Positions 19,244-27,410 of a stretch of 64,000 nt of DNA are shown here, piece after piece. Each line of letters opens with the position of its first letter. Position 1 is the stretch's first letter. The notes beneath the pieces are model-generated. The model was not told the DNA's origin. It saw nothing but the letters and a program-made list of their open reading frames with translations, and did not search any database. A program made the position numbers and the translations under genes. The DNA comes from Prevotella communis (lineage in GTDB: Bacteria; Bacteroidota; Bacteroidia; Bacteroidales; Bacteroidaceae). The stretch lies in NCBI RefSeq assembly GCF_022024175.1, contig NZ_CP091794.1, positions 2,356,001 to 2,420,000 of the forward strand, in the 5' to 3' direction.

Positions 19244-20356
19244 ATGAAACCGAATTTCGAACCTGGCAAGTGGTTTATGCAGTGCGTGGGAATCGACATT
19301 GCAAAGGGTACGTTCACGGCCTGCCTGTGTATGTATGAGTTCGATCAGGGATGCTCTACCGACCCTGTAGTGTTTAACAACGACAAGACTGGTTTCAACC
19401 AGTTCGTCAAATGGAGTCGTAAGGAGGCTCTGAAGGGCTATCCTTTGCGCTATGTGATGGAACCCACTGGTGTCTATTATGAGCAGCTGGCAGCTCATCT
19501 GAGTAAACTCGGCCTGGACGTCTGTGTTGTGTTGCCTAATAAGGCCCGTGAGTTTGCTAAGTACGAAGGCATCCTTACAAAGACCGATGACATGGATGCC
19601 TATACTCTTGGGATGCTTGGGTGCTTGGACAAGCGCCTCAAACCTTGGGCACCGCCATCTCCTATCTATAGGGAACTGCGACAGATGACGCGTTTCGTGG
19701 CCGACATCAACAAGGTCAAGACACAGTTGAGGAACCATCTGGAGGCACTCGCACACAGCGAGATAGCGGAGAAGAGCATCGTCAAGCACTATAACAAACT
19801 TATCAACGAGATAGACAAACAGCTGGACAGTAATCAGAAGGCCATCCGCGAGAAGATCAAGCAGGAGCCCGGACTGTCAGAGCGTATTGACCGTATCACA
19901 ACCATCAACGGCATAGGGTTTATGACTGTAGTTGCCGTGGTTGCAGAGACTAATGGCTTTGCGTTGATAACAAATCGTAAGCAGTTAGCCAGATATGCAG
20001 GGCTTGACGTTCCTGCACATCAGTCAGGACCTGTTGACCCTAAGCGCCACATCTCAAAGCAGGGCAACGTACACATCAGAACGGCACTCTATTTTCCTGC
20101 CATTGTCAGCACTCAGTGTAATCCTCAGATGAAAGATTTCTATGGGCGCCTATGTGACAGGAATACACAGTCGAAAATGATTGGAGTAACAGCCACTATG
20201 CGCAAGCTACTACTGCTCATATACAGCCTTTGGAAAAGTGGAGAGAAGTATGACCCGACACGTGACAAGCCTGCATGTAATAGGCAAAAGAAAGAGGCTG
20301 AAACCACTGAAGGCCAGCCTCACGGGATAGATGTTGGAACATTGGCTGAAGAATAG
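19244..20356 (+). CDS. IS110-family transposase (recombinase)
   Basis: 370 residues. The N-terminal RuvC-like DEDD domain begins with the first Asp in CVGIDIAKGTF (about D18), has Glu in VMEPTGVYYEQL, and the paired acidic residues in KTDDMDAYTLG. A coiled-coil linker (about 150-215) leads to the C-terminal Tnp20 domain with TINGIGFMTVVAVVAE and the catalytic serine motif RHISKQGN. All key motifs are intact and there is no frameshift, so the element may be active. It acts with the bridge RNA on double-stranded DNA, exchanging strands at the core dinucleotide. It has no paralogue elsewhere in the window. Confidence 0.93.
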   Translation: MKPNFEPGKWFMQCVGIDIAKGTFTACLCMYEFDQGCSTDPVVFNNDKTGFNQFVKWSRKEALKGYPLRYVMEPTGVYYEQLAAHLSKLGLDVCVVLPNKAREFAKYEGILTKTDDMDAYTLGMLGCLDKRLKPWAPPSPIYRELRQMTRFVADINKVKTQLRNHLEALAHSEIAEKSIVKHYNKLINEIDKQLDSNQKAIREKIKQEPGLSERIDRITTINGIGFMTVVAVVAETNGFALITNRKQLARYAGLDVPAHQSGPVDPKRHISKQGNVHIRTALYFPAIVSTQCNPQMKDFYGRLCDRNTQSKMIGVTATMRKLLLLIYSLWKSGEKYDPTRDKPACNRQKKEAETTEGQPHGIDVGTLAEE

Positions 20357-20666
20357 CCGCAGAACGCAGTCTTCCCTTGATGGCTGCAAAGTTAATCAAA
20401 TCCTTTTAAATAACAAAGAAATAATCATAAAACATAGCACACTGCTGAGGAGAGCCAGTGCGGCTGCACCCGTAAACATCAGAAAAACATCGCCGCAGAC
20501 GATAAACGCCATACACTGATTGTTGTTATGGAACTCGCTAAGCATTGAATCTTACATCACAGCAGAGCCCTGTCGCAATTTACATTGAAAACAGGGCATG
20601 AATGCTGCGTGTAAATGCAATCAATAGACAAGGATTGTTAAATTGTCTCACTTTTAATCCAAAAAG

Positions 20667-20670
20667 TTTG
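20667..20670 (+). promoter_or_regulatory. -33 half of the IS110 circle-junction promoter
   Basis: TTTG lies 16 nt inside the right end. In the circular form those 16 nt, the 2-nt core and 2 nt of the left end give a spacer of exactly 20 nt to TACCTTTG. Confidence 0.68.
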
Positions 20671-20694
20671 GTTTTTAAAACAGTATCTGTCCCT

Positions 20695-20768
20695 GATGTC
20701 CTCCTAAGACTATCTTCATAAAAATGGATGGCAGGAACCAGCCCCTGCGACATTCTTCTGATGTCCTC
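20695..20768. repeat. Direct repeat GATGTCCTC flanking the right side of the IS element
   Basis: GATGTCCTC occurs at 20695-20703 and 20760-20768, in the 86-bp gap between the IS end and the restriction subunit stop codon. Its reverse complement, GAGGACATC, also lies in the donor-loop hairpin of the candidate bridge RNA (19133-19141). Whether this match matters is unknown. Confidence 0.45.
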
Positions 20769-20774
20769 TTTTTT

Positions 20775-23309
20775 CTATTGATTTATTTTTCTGAACAATT
20801 CATCCAGATAGTCGTCATCATATTTTGTAGCATCGCTTAAGTGATGGCTAATAGCAGGGTTAGCAAAGTCAAGCCTAAGCATCTTGTCTCCATACATTCT
20901 AGTCATTTCAAATCGCTCAACGTCACCATCTGCTTCTTCTGCATATTTAGCCATAGCTTTTGCCTTGGGAACATTGTCCTCATCCTTCTTATGAGGTTCG
21001 ACAATATCAAGTAGATAGCCACCTTGACCATCTCTCCTAACAATGATGAAATCTGGATAGAAAGGATGATTCTTTTCACTCATTGAATAAGTAAGACATA
21101 ATGCCCAGTGTTTCATATGTTGGTTTCGTAACCAGCATACAAAGTTGGGATCCTTTTTTGCCTCAATGATAACATCCCTTTCCCAACCATTCAATGAAAA
21201 GAATGCCTTTCCTTCACTATCTACAAATAGATGATTACGCTCTTCCCATTGCTCTTCACCCTTAGGCAAATAAATAGTACATGGTAACATCCAAGAGTGG
21301 TCACTCACACATTCTCCTTCACGAGTGTATTTATCGTATTTACTCTTAACACTTTCGCTATATTTCGACAGATACTTTCTATAGTCATGCTTATACTGAT
21401 AGAACGTATTCTTTGCATATTTATCAAGTTCAGCCATGCATTCCTCTGACTGCGCAAATAGAATCACCTCCACTTTGGGTTTCATGGGGTCTTCTTCATC
21501 ATAGTTATCACGGACATAACGAAGACCTGCATTCTTTAGTCTTGAATCAGCTCTCGCAAATTCACGTTCAATATCATAGTCTGTCAATTCCAATACAAGG
21601 TTCGAAGCATCTTTCAACTTATTCTCAGTTAGATACTCCATTTTGCTTTCTGTCAGTATAAACTGTTTGACATCGCGCACCTTATCAATGTATATGCCTT
21701 CAGTTTTCAGACCCTCAATATAGTCAGAAATCATCTTGCATACCTGTTTTGACACTCTGACTGCTGCATCAGGATCGCAGCCTTGTGTATTAGCAGCAAG
21801 ATATGCCAGATTAAACAACGAAGTTAGGTAGTTGTTCACCTTAAATCTGTTGAATACATATGTCTTCAACTGCAGATTATTCAACCACTCATACACATCT
21901 TTCTTATCCTCTGCCACATGAAGTTCTTGCTCATCAGGATTGCCCACCGGTTTCTTTTTGATATTTGAAGGAATTCCTTCTCCCTCCTTACTGCTTAATG
22001 CATCAATGACGCGTTGAACATTCTCACTATTATAGTTTGGCAAAAACAGATGTACATTATTCAACGATTCGTCACCTTCAATTCTGCGATGCAATGGTGT
22101 ACGCACCATACGACCCATCAACTGAGCGATATATGTATAATCGTTGGCAGTTCTGAACGACATCATCGTCTCTGCCCTTGGACAATCCCAACCTGTAGAA
22201 AGACTCTCCTTGAAGAATACAATTCTTACTTTCTGACTCTCGTCGATTCTTGATGGTTCCACATAGGGCACCTTCAAACCATTGATATTCAGTTCTGTCT
22301 TAGGTTCGCCAAACGAATGAGCCACTTCGCCCTCATACAAGCTTCTTCCAAGTTCTTCTTCAACCGTCTTCAGACATTCATCAAGATTAGTTTCAGAAAT
22401 CTTTCCTCCAGTACCATTCTCTACCTGTATCACCATTACAGGATATACCGTTGGTTCATGCTCCTTCTTACAATAGTCTTCCCAGTGCTGGCATTTCTCC
22501 ATCCATTCACGGGTAGCATATTTCAGAATAGCCATACCACGTTGCATTTGATTATCACCAGGATAGCTTATCTCTATTTCGTCTTTCAGCAGTCCAGAAT
22601 CCTTGACCTTTTCAGCATCAATAGACCAAGAACGCGTGGTGGATCCAGAATCCTTAATCAGTTCTGTGAAACGGTCAACGGTAGCACTCATTCCAATCAC
22701 AATGGGCATCTTGCTTAGTCCATCATCAGAACTGCCAAAGATAAACTTTTGCATAATGCTATTGGCCTGTTTAGTTTCGCTGACCTTTGAAGTGCCACGA
22801 TGCGCTTCATCAATTATAAAATATAAACGATGACCTTTGTTCTCAATGGTTCGTTGAAGAGTCTGCCAGATGGTATGCTCTCTGCCATCTCCTTTCTTGG
22901 TTAGGTTGCTCGACTTGCTCAACTTCTGAATGTTCAGAAAGTATATCTTGCCATCCTCCAATTCCGCCTTATCAAAAGACTCATCACTAATAATCTCAAG
23001 ACTATTTATCGGCAGTTTGAATCTTGTCTCACGCTCCACCTTGTGCATAGATTGTTCATTCAACTCTGGGTCGTCCGACAACCATATGAAGATAGAATTA
23101 CGTTCGCTCTTGTTGTTTTCATCACCACAAAGAATTTTTTCTATCAGAGCCGACATAATGATAGTCTTACCAGCTCCTGTAGGAGCCGCGAGCGTAATAA
23201 TGGTGTTCTCACCATCATCTTCATAGTCGCGTTTTGCTTTCTTGCAGAACGAACGAAGTTTATCTAAAGCTTCTATCTGAAAGGGGAAAAGTTCTGATGC
23301 AATAGCCAT
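20775..23309 (-). CDS. Type III restriction enzyme Res subunit (DEAD/DEAH helicase-nuclease)
   Basis: 844 residues. Helicase core: Walker A APTGAGKT (about 42-49), Walker B DEAH (167-170), motif III GMSATV, and motif VI-like QLMGRMVRTP. The C-terminal part (about 760-800) has YPDFIIVRRDGQGGYLLDIVEPHK, where a restriction-type PD-(D/E)xK fold would be expected. The PD is there, but the later element is DIVEPH rather than ExK, so the catalytic signature is atypical. It starts one base after the methyltransferase stop codon, a translationally coupled pair. In such systems Res needs the Mod subunit for DNA recognition and moves along DNA using ATP before cutting at opposed sites. No truncation is seen. 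Confidence 0.85.
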   Translation of the reverse strand: MAIASELFPFQIEALDKLRSFCKKAKRDYEDDGENTIITLAAPTGAGKTIIMSALIEKILCGDENNKSERNSIFIWLSDDPELNEQSMHKVERETRFKLPINSLEIISDESFDKAELEDGKIYFLNIQKLSKSSNLTKKGDGREHTIWQTLQRTIENKGHRLYFIIDEAHRGTSKVSETKQANSIMQKFIFGSSDDGLSKMPIVIGMSATVDRFTELIKDSGSTTRSWSIDAEKVKDSGLLKDEIEISYPGDNQMQRGMAILKYATREWMEKCQHWEDYCKKEHEPTVYPVMVIQVENGTGGKISETNLDECLKTVEEELGRSLYEGEVAHSFGEPKTELNINGLKVPYVEPSRIDESQKVRIVFFKESLSTGWDCPRAETMMSFRTANDYTYIAQLMGRMVRTPLHRRIEGDESLNNVHLFLPNYNSENVQRVIDALSSKEGEGIPSNIKKKPVGNPDEQELHVAEDKKDVYEWLNNLQLKTYVFNRFKVNNYLTSLFNLAYLAANTQGCDPDAAVRVSKQVCKMISDYIEGLKTEGIYIDKVRDVKQFILTESKMEYLTENKLKDASNLVLELTDYDIEREFARADSRLKNAGLRYVRDNYDEEDPMKPKVEVILFAQSEECMAELDKYAKNTFYQYKHDYRKYLSKYSESVKSKYDKYTREGECVSDHSWMLPCTIYLPKGEEQWEERNHLFVDSEGKAFFSLNGWERDVIIEAKKDPNFVCWLRNQHMKHWALCLTYSMSEKNHPFYPDFIIVRRDGQGGYLLDIVEPHKKDEDNVPKAKAMAKYAEEADGDVERFEMTRMYGDKMLRLDFANPAISHHLSDATKYDDDYLDELFRKINQ

Positions 23310-23310
23310 A

Positions 23311-25407
23311 TTATTTCTCGTAGTTAATAGTGAAGTTCTCCAAATAGTCTTTATACAATTGATAGGTCTTGGCCCACTTCAATGGTGCAGCCATCTCACG
23401 GAAGCCAATCTCAGAGTCAACAACCAAGAACACCGTTTTAATGTCTTGGCGGTCCTTCATCTCATCCATAAACTTAGCATAGGCCCATTCTTCTGTCAGA
23501 ATAGCCATCTTATTCTCTGTCAGAATCAAAAATTCTGGAATTTCCTTGCCTTTTAATGTAGGACATTCGCCAATAGCACCAGCTTTCATCCAAAGTAGTG
23601 ACAGCAATTCATGGAATTGACGATAAGCTGCCACAGAGTTTTTATCAAGGAAACCTAACTTAAAGTATTTTGCATTGGCCTTGAATCCATCCTGCATAGG
23701 TATATCACTACCTAAGTAATTACCTTTTAATGGCTGTCCGTTAATATCGTGGCCTTCAATACTACAAACCGTTCGAGGCCAGTTTACATAGCGGGCAATG
23801 CCATATTTCTCCCACTCCTCATCGCCAGGTTGGTAACCTTTCTTTCTCAGCGCCTTAGCTTCAAACTCCGATACCTCATTGTTTGTCACCATAATGCAGC
23901 GACGATGTCCACCATCCTCTGCATTCAGCAGGTTAACGGCTTGTAATGTTGTACCCGAGCCCGCGAAGAAATCTACGATAAGAGCATTGGGTTTATTAAC
24001 AACGAAGAAATGTAAAACATCATGAACTGCATACACTGATTTCGGAAAATCAAAACGTTTTCCAATAATTGCATTAAGTTGCTTTGTCCCCTGTTGGGTC
24101 GCATCGTGAGAACTAATCCACCATTGTGTTCCTGGAATAAACTTTGCCTCATAGTTACTCTCGTCCACAATAATAGATCCATCTGCAGCATAGCCGATAA
24201 TCGGGAAATCGCCTCTTTCTACTTTCTGTTGTTCTCCTTTTGCCAGATAGGTTAAGGATGTTTTCTCACCTCTGAGTTTTCCTATTTTTACATAGTGCTT
24301 ATCGATTAGGTCAATTAATGTTTCTCTTCCGAGTCGCCATCTACCTTCTTTCCCATCCGGAAATATTGGCCATATTTGAATTAATCCTTTTGGGCATGAA
24401 ACGGACTTTCTATCCACATCCAATGGTATATCGCTACCCACTTCAATTATCTTATCACCTGAAGAATTTAAATATATTGGATAAAACATCTTGGGGCGGT
24501 CCGTCCTTAAGACTGCCGTACCTGAACGTTGAAGGCCATTCCAACGCAGTTTGTCTTTATATCCTCCTTTTATATTTCCTCTCCAGTCATTTGATAATGG
24601 TAACGCCTGTGGAGATGCATCTCCAAGCATTACTATGTACAAATATTCATCTGTTCTAGCAAATTCTCCACCACGACTTACACCTGCTGGATTAATGACA
24701 CTACTAACCATCTGTATCCTTGCCTCAGGAAACAATTCCTCCAACAGGCATCCCAATCTAAGATATTCTTTTTCATCTATTGTGACTATCAGAACAGAGT
24801 TTTGGGGATTGAGCAACTTCTTGGCAAGAACCAATCTTTTTTTCATCATGCTCAACCATTTACTATGACGGTAACTGTCTGAGCTATCAACATAGTCATT
24901 GTTATATTTCCAGTCTTTAGCTCCTGTATTATAAGGCGGATCAACATAGATACAATCCACCATACCACCATAAAGATAAACCAAAAGTTGCAGAGCGTGA
25001 TAGTTATCGGCCTCTATCAATGTATGCCACAAGTCGCTATCAGGCGCATTCTTCACGGCATCCATTGGCTTTAAGTATGGATAGATGGGCTCTCCAAAAA
25101 GCGCAACAGCTACAGCTTCATTCTTTTGTAACTCGACCTGTTCATGACTGTCATCCTCCCGTTCGCAAAACAGAACATTCCCCTCTATACGCTTTACACG
25201 GAAGAACTCTTTGAAGTATCCATCCTTACGAGCCACTAACGACTTCACCTTGATGGGGACATCATATAAGGGAGTTGCTTCAGGCAAATGTTCCTCAAAC
25301 ACCAGCCCAAACTTCTTCTGTTGTTGTAAACGTACCACCTCGTCATTAATACGACGACGCAGTTCTGGGTCACTGATTCTATCTATCAGATCATTGATAA
25401 CAGCCAT
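23311..25407 (-). CDS. Type III modification methyltransferase Mod subunit (adenine-specific)
   Basis: 698 residues. The catalytic motif IV is DPPYNTG (156-162), and the SAM motif FAGSGTT (about 478-484) comes later, so this is a beta-class N6-adenine methyltransferase. The middle region (about 250-460) is the target-recognition part. The N-terminus has the coiled-coil-like, mixed segment typical of type III Mod subunits, and the C-terminus contains a conserved ICPT-like stretch. It methylates one strand of a short asymmetric site and recruits Res. The leader upstream is long (about 395 nt) and structured. No simple-sequence phase-variation tract is seen in the gene. Confidence 0.87.
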   Translation of the reverse strand: MAVINDLIDRISDPELRRRINDEVVRLQQQKKFGLVFEEHLPEATPLYDVPIKVKSLVARKDGYFKEFFRVKRIEGNVLFCEREDDSHEQVELQKNEAVAVALFGEPIYPYLKPMDAVKNAPDSDLWHTLIEADNYHALQLLVYLYGGMVDCIYVDPPYNTGAKDWKYNNDYVDSSDSYRHSKWLSMMKKRLVLAKKLLNPQNSVLIVTIDEKEYLRLGCLLEELFPEARIQMVSSVINPAGVSRGGEFARTDEYLYIVMLGDASPQALPLSNDWRGNIKGGYKDKLRWNGLQRSGTAVLRTDRPKMFYPIYLNSSGDKIIEVGSDIPLDVDRKSVSCPKGLIQIWPIFPDGKEGRWRLGRETLIDLIDKHYVKIGKLRGEKTSLTYLAKGEQQKVERGDFPIIGYAADGSIIVDESNYEAKFIPGTQWWISSHDATQQGTKQLNAIIGKRFDFPKSVYAVHDVLHFFVVNKPNALIVDFFAGSGTTLQAVNLLNAEDGGHRRCIMVTNNEVSEFEAKALRKKGYQPGDEEWEKYGIARYVNWPRTVCSIEGHDINGQPLKGNYLGSDIPMQDGFKANAKYFKLGFLDKNSVAAYRQFHELLSLLWMKAGAIGECPTLKGKEIPEFLILTENKMAILTEEWAYAKFMDEMKDRQDIKTVFLVVDSEIGFREMAAPLKWAKTYQLYKDYLENFTINYEK

Positions 25408-25808
25408 AAATACTACATAGTTTAATGATGTGGGGCATCATCAAAGCCAAGTAAGCTGAATAAGATTCAGATAACAACAGTTTCCACCAAGTACCTTCAT
25501 CAAAGAAACGAGAAGTGGACACCTTAACCACATCCCGTTCGGAGGTACTTGGCGGAAACCTAAGAATACAGATGTAGTAGTGCCCACATACGTGAACATC
25601 TACTGTTACTCTGTATCCTTGTTCTTTCCACCGCCAAGTTTCCCGAACGTTATTGAATAAACAGCAAACGCTATGTTTTTACCCTCAAAAATCATACCGG
25701 CTCTCTGCTCTCAGAGACTGATGCTTTGCAGCATGCGCTGTTTTCTTGAGACCCTTACGGGAACAAGCGACCAGAGGCCGAACAACGACAATTGCCGGTA
25801 ATTGCCTA
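25408..25808 (-). promoter_or_regulatory. Structured 5' leader of the mod-res operon with competing hairpins
   Basis: About 395 nt of untranslated leader between the predicted RNA start (near 25802) and the mod ATG. On the minus-strand RNA three segments occur in order. Segment 1 is ACUUGGCGG (25639-25631). Segment 2 is GUUUCCGCCAAGUACCU (25559-25543). Segment 3 is AGGUACUUGGUGGAAAC (25496-25480). Segment 2 pairs perfectly with segment 3 over 17 bp, including one G-U wobble that exists only in the minus-strand RNA. It also pairs with segment 1 over 9 bp, so the two hairpins are mutually exclusive. The hairpin CTGAAT-CTT-ATTCAG (25468-25454) follows. No typical riboswitch or protein-binding family is recognised. 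An open frame without a start codon also crosses this leader (see findings). Confidence 0.6.
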
Positions 25809-25840
25809 CAAAGGTAGTAAAAAAAAGTAATCTTATCAAA
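25809..25840 (-). promoter_or_regulatory. Promoter of the mod-res operon
   Basis: Minus strand TTTG (25840-25837), a 20-nt spacer, then TACCTTTG (25816-25809). Start near 25802. Confidence 0.75.
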
Positions 25841-25961
25841 TAGTACAAGAAAAAAAATGAGATTTAGAAAGATTTCCTCTCAAAAATTTGACCCGACGGG
25901 CGAATTTTTTCACGACTCAGCAATACAAATGCAAGCATTTATTGCATTCGCTGCTCAAAAA

Positions 25962-25993
25962 TCTGGAATTAACGAAAATACTTTCTATCTTTG
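25962..25993 (+). promoter_or_regulatory. Promoter of the candidate small RNA
   Basis: TCTG (25962-25965, one mismatch to TTTG), 20 nt, then TATCTTTG (25986-25993). Start near 26000. Confidence 0.55.
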
Positions 25994-25999
25994 CAACGT

Positions 26000-26112
26000 C
26001 AGAACATTTGTTTTTGACTATCCGGGTAGAATCCCGCGTGGGGTAAGGCTTTATCGATACTGCCCAATTTATAGAGAGCCGTCGTTCAACGATTGCTCTT
26101 TATTTTTGTTTG
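26000..26112 (+). ncRNA. Candidate small RNA between mod and the HIRAN-like gene
   Basis: The promoter at 25962-25993 is followed by about 110 nt without a convincing coding frame. It ends in a hairpin, AGAGC (26075-26079) / GCTCT (26095-26099) with inner TCGT/ACGA, and then a T-rich tract ending near 26112. An internal CCC-GCGT-GGGG hairpin (about 26034-26043) is also possible. The long open frame through this DNA (25857-26213) has no recognisable features and overlaps the promoter. No known RNA family was recognised. It could be an sRNA or a fragment of a mobile element. Confidence 0.5.
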
Positions 26113-26113
26113 T

Positions 26114-26128
26114 ACTTCATCATGAAGT
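26114..26128. other. Inverted repeat ACTTCAT-C-ATGAAGT
   Basis: A 7-bp perfect inverted repeat with a one-base spacer, just after the candidate small RNA terminator. It could be a protein-binding palindrome. The remaining DNA to 26300 is AT-rich and shows nothing else. Confidence 0.4.
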
Positions 26129-26301
26129 TCTTAAAAAAAAGAATACAATCTTGTCGTTTTTCAAAGAAAAAGAAGGGTTGGTGGGGAAAAATATGGATCC
26201 ATTAAACCAATAAAGGACAATAAAAAGGAGATTTAGGATGATACATAAAAAATATGTAGATAATACCTGGCGATTTGTTCGATTTTTTGCCGGATTTTTT
26301 G

Positions 26302-26309
26302 TACCTTTG
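26302..26309 (+). promoter_or_regulatory. -7 box of the HIRAN-like gene
   Basis: TACCTTTG, with a start near 26316 and a leader of about 27 nt. A TTTG at 26274-26277 is 24 nt away, four more than normal, so the -33 box is doubtful. Confidence 0.55.
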
Positions 26310-26342
26310 CACCTCGATTGTTTTGAGAATAATTAAACACCG

Positions 26343-27407
26343 ATGTTCAGGATACATATTGTTGCGTTACCTTATTATGAGGTGAAAGAATGCTTGGGCG
26401 AGTTTCTTGCCGAGGCGATGGGACGTGCTATGACGTTGCGCCCCGATCCAGCCAACGACGTTGATGCAAAAGCCATCTGTGCCTACGATTGGGAGGGACG
26501 GCATGCGGGCTATGTGGCAGCCTACGACCTGAGGGAAGCCTGGCAGACGTTGCGCGGCAGCGGCAGGAAGTCGTTGCGCGGACGTATTGTGGAGGTGAAC
26601 GGCGAGCACAAGTGCCTGGTGTTTGAGTGCAAGGTGGAGACGCTGGGCGAGTCGTGCGAGTTATACCCCACGGCAGCGTATACGGCCTGGAACTACACGG
26701 GGCCACGCCTGAAATCCACGCATGAGATGGTGACGCTGGACTATATGATGGACGAGATCTGCGAGCGACTGGATGAGCATGAGCTGTGGAGCGATGAGGA
26801 GCATCGCGATTTTCTGACGCTGACCATGCGATTCTGCGAGTTGTCATGCTACGACCTGAGTGGCGAGATGAGCGACTTCCGCCGCAGGCTCTGTCTGCGC
26901 CTGATGGAGATTGACGACTACGGCTTTCAGGAACTGACGGAGGAACTGAAGATGGCGTGTGGCCGCGCAGGACGTGAGTCGCATGGCGGAAAGGTGCTCA
27001 ACTACTGGATGCGCCTGATTGCAGAACCGAAGACCATCAAGCCCCTGCTGGTATGTCGTCACGAGCACAATATTGACGAGATAAAGAGGCAGTTGGAATG
27101 TTTCCCAGAGTCGATGTTTGAGGAGTGGATAGAGAATAAGGAGAACTTTGTGGCTAAGTTGCTGTATATGCACATCCCTCGCGAGGTGTTGTGGCGATTC
27201 ATCTCGGGCATAGCCTTCTATGAGGCCGTCTCTGCGCGCCAGAAGTCTGAGAGTACATCGGCGGCCGAGAACGAGAAAACGCCTCAGAACGTGAACGTAC
27301 ACGTAGAACTTTTCAGCAATAAGGATACAAACATCGACAAGAACTTCGGGCCGAATATTGAGCATAACGGCGGCACGTTGTCGCTGCCCAATAAAAACAT
27401 AGAGTAA
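26343..27407 (+). CDS. Protein with N-terminal HIRAN-like domain, function unknown
   Basis: 354 residues, no signal peptide or membrane helix. Residues about 1-100 follow the HIRAN pattern: a small beta-barrel with LRPDPANDVDAKAICAYDWEGRHAGYV, where the conserved 'P-x-N-x-x-D-x-x-A-h' and 'G-x-x-h-G-Y-h' elements of DNA-end binding HIRAN domains are visible. The rest (about 110-310) is acidic and mostly helical without a recognised domain. The last 25 residues contain FGPNIEHNGGTLSL, and a closely similar motif opens the next protein, three bases downstream. The two genes form an operon. No database family is claimed for the C-terminal part. Confidence 0.6.
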   Translation: MFRIHIVALPYYEVKECLGEFLAEAMGRAMTLRPDPANDVDAKAICAYDWEGRHAGYVAAYDLREAWQTLRGSGRKSLRGRIVEVNGEHKCLVFECKVETLGESCELYPTAAYTAWNYTGPRLKSTHEMVTLDYMMDEICERLDEHELWSDEEHRDFLTLTMRFCELSCYDLSGEMSDFRRRLCLRLMEIDDYGFQELTEELKMACGRAGRESHGGKVLNYWMRLIAEPKTIKPLLVCRHEHNIDEIKRQLECFPESMFEEWIENKENFVAKLLYMHIPREVLWRFISGIAFYEAVSARQKSESTSAAENEKTPQNVNVHVELFSNKDTNIDKNFGPNIEHNGGTLSLPNKNIE

Positions 27408-27410
27408 ACG

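Larger units (their letters stand above)
18919..20688 (+). mobile_element. IS110-family insertion sequence, complete, with inferred ends and CT core
   Basis: About 1768 bp between two copies of the core CT (18919-18920 and 20687-20688). There are no terminal inverted repeats, as expected for IS110. The ends were inferred from three agreeing signals. The left flank AAGACACTCGTCT recurs as AAGACACTCGCCT in the left-end RNA. The right flank TCTGTCCC is the reverse complement of GGGACAGA in the same RNA loop. Joining the right end to the left end places TTTG (20667-20670) exactly 20 nt before TACCTTTG (18923-18930), a complete promoter that exists only in the circular form. The left non-coding end (about 320 bp before the transposase) carries the candidate bridge RNA, which fits the IS110 rather than the IS1111 subgroup. 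Confidence 0.78.

Noticed and set aside
20331..20519. 62-codon open frame just after the IS110 transposase
   Set aside because: It lies in the non-coding right end of the element and shows no protein-like pattern.
25480..25559. The 17-bp inverted repeat as an attC integron site or IS end
   Set aside because: The ends lack the GTTRRRY/RYYYAAC boxes of attC, and no integrase or second IS end is near; the wobble pattern fits RNA pairing better.
25857..26213. 118-codon plus-strand open frame in the region before the HIRAN-like gene
   Set aside because: No domain, signal peptide or homologous pattern; it crosses a good promoter and a terminator-like hairpin, and the composition is that of non-coding DNA.
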